Assembly: GCA_011620465.1 (NCBI GenBank) | Contig: WOZC01000081.1 | Span: 1 to 12,615 of the forward strand | Direction: 5' to 3' | Source of the DNA: Anaerolineaceae bacterium | Lineage (GTDB): Bacteria > Chloroflexota > Anaerolineae > Anaerolineales > Anaerolineaceae | Length of the DNA: 12,615 nucleotides | Shown: piece after piece, positions 7,025 through 12,615 of the stretch | How positions within the stretch are numbered: position 1 is the stretch's first letter | How the letters are laid out: every line of letters starts with the position of its first letter | Made by a program: the position numbers and the translations under genes | The notes under the pieces: model-generated | The model's database searches: none | What the model was told of the DNA's origin: nothing | Seen by the model: the letters and a program-made list of their open reading frames with translations, nothing else

Positions 7025-7052
7025 ATGAGATTGCAGACATGAGATTGCAGAC
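7025..7052. repeat. 14-base tandem duplication upstream of dnaG
   Basis: ATGAGATTGCAGAC occurs at 7025-7038 and immediately again at 7039-7052, with no mismatch; a degenerate GATTG follows. It sits about where an upstream activator site would lie for the candidate dnaG -10 box. It may be a paired operator or a recent slippage duplication. Nothing else in 6929-7138 looks like a gene. Confidence 0.6.
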
Positions 7053-7138
7053 AGGATTGGTGGGCAGTTGGAAATGAACATCGGAGAGCTTTCAATCTGC
7101 CAAACAGTAGAAGCACAGTAATGACAGATTTCTTAGAT

Positions 7139-7172
7139 AAAAACGGGAGACTTATAAAAGTCTCCCGTTTTT
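7139..7172 (-). terminator. Strong symmetric terminator after the oxidoreductase gene
   Basis: A 15-base perfect stem (arms 7139-7153 and 7158-7172, core ACGGGAGACTT) has a 4-base loop. It begins 17 bases past the oxidoreductase stop codon. The arm ends supply five T residues on either strand, so it can work in both directions. Its position makes it the terminator of the gene to its right and insulates the dnaG promoter region. Confidence 0.9.
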
Positions 7173-7188
7173 GTTACTTCATTTAGCA

Positions 7189-11001
<3,813 letters not shown>

Positions 11002-11038
11002 TTTTGTTCTCCTGTTTTGTTTAATAGGACTATTTCTT

Positions 11039-11067
11039 ATTTTGACACACCAAAATTAAGCTTCCAA
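11039..11067 (-). promoter_or_regulatory. Candidate promoter of the oxidoreductase gene
   Basis: On the - strand TTGGAA (11062-11067) and CAAAAT (11039-11044) are separated by 17 bases. Each matches four of six consensus positions. Transcription would start near 11032, about 30 bases before the ATG. An alternative -10 box, TACAAT (11091-11096), has no good -35. An inverted repeat, TTCCA (11062-11066) and TGGAA (11073-11077), overlaps the -35 element and could bind a regulator. Confidence 0.3.
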
Positions 11068-11230
11068 TACGCTGGAAACCTTACTTCAGTATTGTAACCT
11101 ATAACTTGAAACCAGACAGAAAATAGCCCGCATTTATTTCCTGGATTTGAACCGTAAGACATCATAAACTGAGAACATACGAACCAAACAATCGTTAGCT
11201 ATTACAAGGCTTTTGGTTGATAATCCATGA

Positions 11231-11259
11231 ATGTCACTTTCGATATTTTTTTGTAAAAT
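11231..11259 (+). promoter_or_regulatory. Candidate promoter for the methyltransferase leader
   Basis: ATGTCA (11231-11236, four of six matches) and TAAAAT (11254-11259, five of six) are separated by 17 bases in AT-rich DNA. Transcription from here would give a leader of roughly 170 bases containing the hairpin at 11303-11324. A second TAAAAT (11417-11422) is closer to the gene, but would start transcription almost at the ribosome binding site. Confidence 0.35.
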
Positions 11260-11302
11260 AGATACAGGACCCTTTACTTTTGTAGACAGGCTTCCGCTTC
11301 TG

Positions 11303-11324
11303 CCCCGCGTGTTTACATGCGGGG
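11303..11324. repeat. GC-rich hairpin before the methyltransferase gene
   Basis: CCCCGCGTGT (11303-11312) pairs with ACATGCGGGG (11315-11324), ten pairs including one G-T. The turn is tight, so the inner one or two pairs probably open. The right arm overlaps an alternative small stem, CGGG (11320-11323) with CCCG (11330-11333). No T-tract follows directly. It may be a dispersed intergenic repeat related to the one at 2538-2556, or a leader RNA structure. Confidence 0.5.
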
Positions 11325-11438
11325 TTGAACCCGACTAACCCTCCTTGCGTTGTGAATCAAAAAAATCCCGTCTATTCTTACCTGGCTGATTCATGTGTCA
11401 GCTCACCTTCCTAAGGTAAAATCAACCTGGAGATCGAT

Positions 11439-12615
11439 ATGGAAAAACAAATACAAATTGTCAAATTTGAAAAAATGGTCTTTGGCGGAGATTGCCTCGG
11501 CAGGCTTCCTGATGGGCGGGCAGTCTTTGTGCCTTTCGTCCTGCCAGGAGAAGTGGCGGAAATTGAGATAACGGATGCAAAAGAGCGCTTTGCTCGCGGA
11601 CGGGTCCTCAACCTTCAGCAGAAATCACCAGATCGAATCACAGCACCGTGCCCGTACTTTTCTGCCTGTGGTGGCTGCCATTACCAACACTTCGGCTATG
11701 CGCAACAGCTGACGCTAAAGCAATCCCTTGTCAAGGATCAGTTGGAACGGATTGGCAAAATGACGAACCTGCCAGAAATTCCGATCACTGCCAGCCCGCT
11801 TCCCTTTGGCTATCGCAACCAGGTCCAATTTCATTCTGCGGATCCCAGCAATTCTGCATCTTTCTCAAGCCTGGGCTTCAAACGGGCTGATTCGAATGAA
11901 GTACTCCCCATTGCCAAATGCCTGCTGATTCCAGACGAATTGAATGCGCTCCTCACCCAAATGGAACTGGAACCGGATTCGGGTATCTCTCGTTTGGCTA
12001 TGCGCATCGACAACGACTGCGAAATTATGCTCGTCTTCGAAGGCGATAGCGACGAGCCGCCCGAATTGTCCATCGAATTACCCGTTTCTTCAGCCTATGT
12101 CGGTCCAGATGGGCAATGCCTCAATCTCAGCGGCAATGACGCCCTGGTTTACACGGTCTTAGGCAAAGAATTCCTGGTCTCACCGGAATCCTTCTTCCAG
12201 GTGAACCTTCCGGTAGCAGAGGAGATGATCACGCATGTTCTGTCTCTGGTCGAAGGTAGGGAAAACCTGGAAGTACTCGAACTCTACAGCGGCGTCGGGC
12301 TTTTTACCCACTTTCTCGCCCCTCATGCCAACCAATTGACCGCAATAGAAAGCTCGCCCTCAGCCTGCTTTGATTTTGTAAGCAACCTGGACGAGTTTGA
12401 CAACATCAGTCTCTACGAAGGCACGGTCGAGGATATTCTGCCAGGTATTGTAGACCAGATCAAACCGGTTGACCTGGTCGTACTCGACCCACCCCGTGCT
12501 GGTCTGAACGTAAAAGCTCGCCAGGCTCTAGTCGATCTCGACCCACAGGAAATCATCTACATCTCCTGCGACCCCAGCACCCTCGCCCGCGACCTGAAAC
12601 ACTTCAGCGAAGCCG
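11439..12615 (+). CDS. RlmD/TrmA-family 23S rRNA (uracil-5)-methyltransferase, 3' end missing
   Basis: The gene runs off the right edge; 392 codons are visible with no stop. It encodes an S-adenosylmethionine-dependent RNA m5U methyltransferase of the RumA/TrmA group. The N-terminal TRAM-like RNA-binding domain is about 1-60 (GDCLGRLPDGRAVFVPFVLPGE). A [4Fe-4S] motif, Cys71-x5-Cys77-x2-Cys80, is completed by Cys161 (IAKC). The catalytic domain has SFFQVN (251-256) and SAM motif I, LELYSGVGLF (280-289), where the common Cys is Ser284. DPPRAGL (350-356) follows, and the nucleophile Cys377 lies in ISCDPSTLARDL. The general-base Glu expected further on lies outside the window. The iron-sulfur motif favours an rRNA enzyme (RlmD or RlmCD type) over TrmA, but the target uridine cannot be read from sequence. 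GGAG (11429-11432) stands six bases before the ATG. Confidence 0.92.
   Translation, partial: MEKQIQIVKFEKMVFGGDCLGRLPDGRAVFVPFVLPGEVAEIEITDAKERFARGRVLNLQQKSPDRITAPCPYFSACGGCHYQHFGYAQQLTLKQSLVKDQLERIGKMTNLPEIPITASPLPFGYRNQVQFHSADPSNSASFSSLGFKRADSNEVLPIAKCLLIPDELNALLTQMELEPDSGISRLAMRIDNDCEIMLVFEGDSDEPPELSIELPVSSAYVGPDGQCLNLSGNDALVYTVLGKEFLVSPESFFQVNLPVAEEMITHVLSLVEGRENLEVLELYSGVGLFTHFLAPHANQLTAIESSPSACFDFVSNLDEFDNISLYEGTVEDILPGIVDQIKPVDLVVLDPPRAGLNVKARQALVDLDPQEIIYISCDPSTLARDLKHFSEA

Larger units (their letters stand above)
11002..11438. other. Intergenic region between divergent genes
   Basis: This 437-base stretch lies between the starts of two divergently transcribed genes and has no convincing coding frame. 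The left part should hold the oxidoreductase promoter. The middle (about 11100-11230) is AT-rich with nothing I can name. From about 11231 come a candidate + strand promoter, a GC-rich hairpin (11303-11324), a small stem GCTGA (11385-11389) with TCAGC (11398-11402), and a TAAAAT box just before the methyltransferase gene. A short tRNA-T-arm-like sequence near 11142-11152 does not belong to a tRNA. Confidence 0.6.

Noticed and set aside
6116..7042. 308-codon open frame antisense to dnaG
   Set aside because: It covers the zinc and core domains of primase on the other strand, with no recognisable protein family.
6938..7081. 47-codon frame on the - strand upstream of dnaG
   Set aside because: It has no ribosome binding site, spans the tandem repeat and the candidate dnaG promoter, and has an unremarkable composition.
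11142..11152. tRNA T-arm-like sequence GGTTCAAATCC on the - strand
   Set aside because: The flanking bases do not form the T-stem and no acceptor, D or anticodon arm can be found upstream.

Overview
The window looks like ordinary chromosomal DNA from an anaerobic, heterotrophic bacterium. Protein style (an EF-G-like factor with a Tyr in its G3 motif, a primase with a Cys-x3-Cys zinc ligand pair, a one-polypeptide pyruvate:ferredoxin oxidoreductase) best suits the Chloroflexota, perhaps Anaerolineae. That placement is inference from sequence flavour, not a phylogeny. Five complete genes and one gene cut by the right edge are well supported.

Layout. Positions 1-286 hold no certain gene but carry a strong promoter (TATAAT with a TTCACA -35) behind a 12-base direct repeat. 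It drives an EF-G-like GTPase on the + strand (287-2353), which ends at an intrinsic terminator. Three genes then run leftwards on the - strand: dnaG primase (4958-6928), an RpoD-type sigma factor overlapping the dnaG end by 20 bases (3541-4977), and a two-lobed GNAT acetyltransferase (2595-3449). The primase/sigma pair is the conserved core of the bacterial macromolecular-synthesis operon. A long symmetric terminator (7139-7172) separates it from a 1270-residue pyruvate:ferredoxin oxidoreductase, also on the - strand (7189-11001). A 437-base intergenic region follows with hairpins and candidate promoters. The window then ends in a + strand RlmD/TrmA-family 5-methyluridine RNA methyltransferase (11439 to beyond 12615).

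How the genes fit together. EF-G-like factor, primase, primary-type sigma and RNA methyltransferase are growth-related information-processing genes. The pyruvate oxidoreductase links pyruvate to acetyl-CoA and reduced ferredoxin, as expected in an anaerobe. They look like independent transcription units, apart from dnaG-rpoD, which should be translationally coupled.

I found no mobile element, CRISPR array, rRNA, tRNA or defence cassette, and nothing that amounts to a new multi-gene system. The points worth a second look are local: an approximately 25-residue insertion in sigma region 3, a low-complexity tail on the oxidoreductase, G-domain substitutions in the EF-G-like protein, tandem repeats directly upstream of two promoters, a near-perfect dyad before the acetyltransferase gene, and mutually exclusive hairpins in the leader region of the methyltransferase gene.
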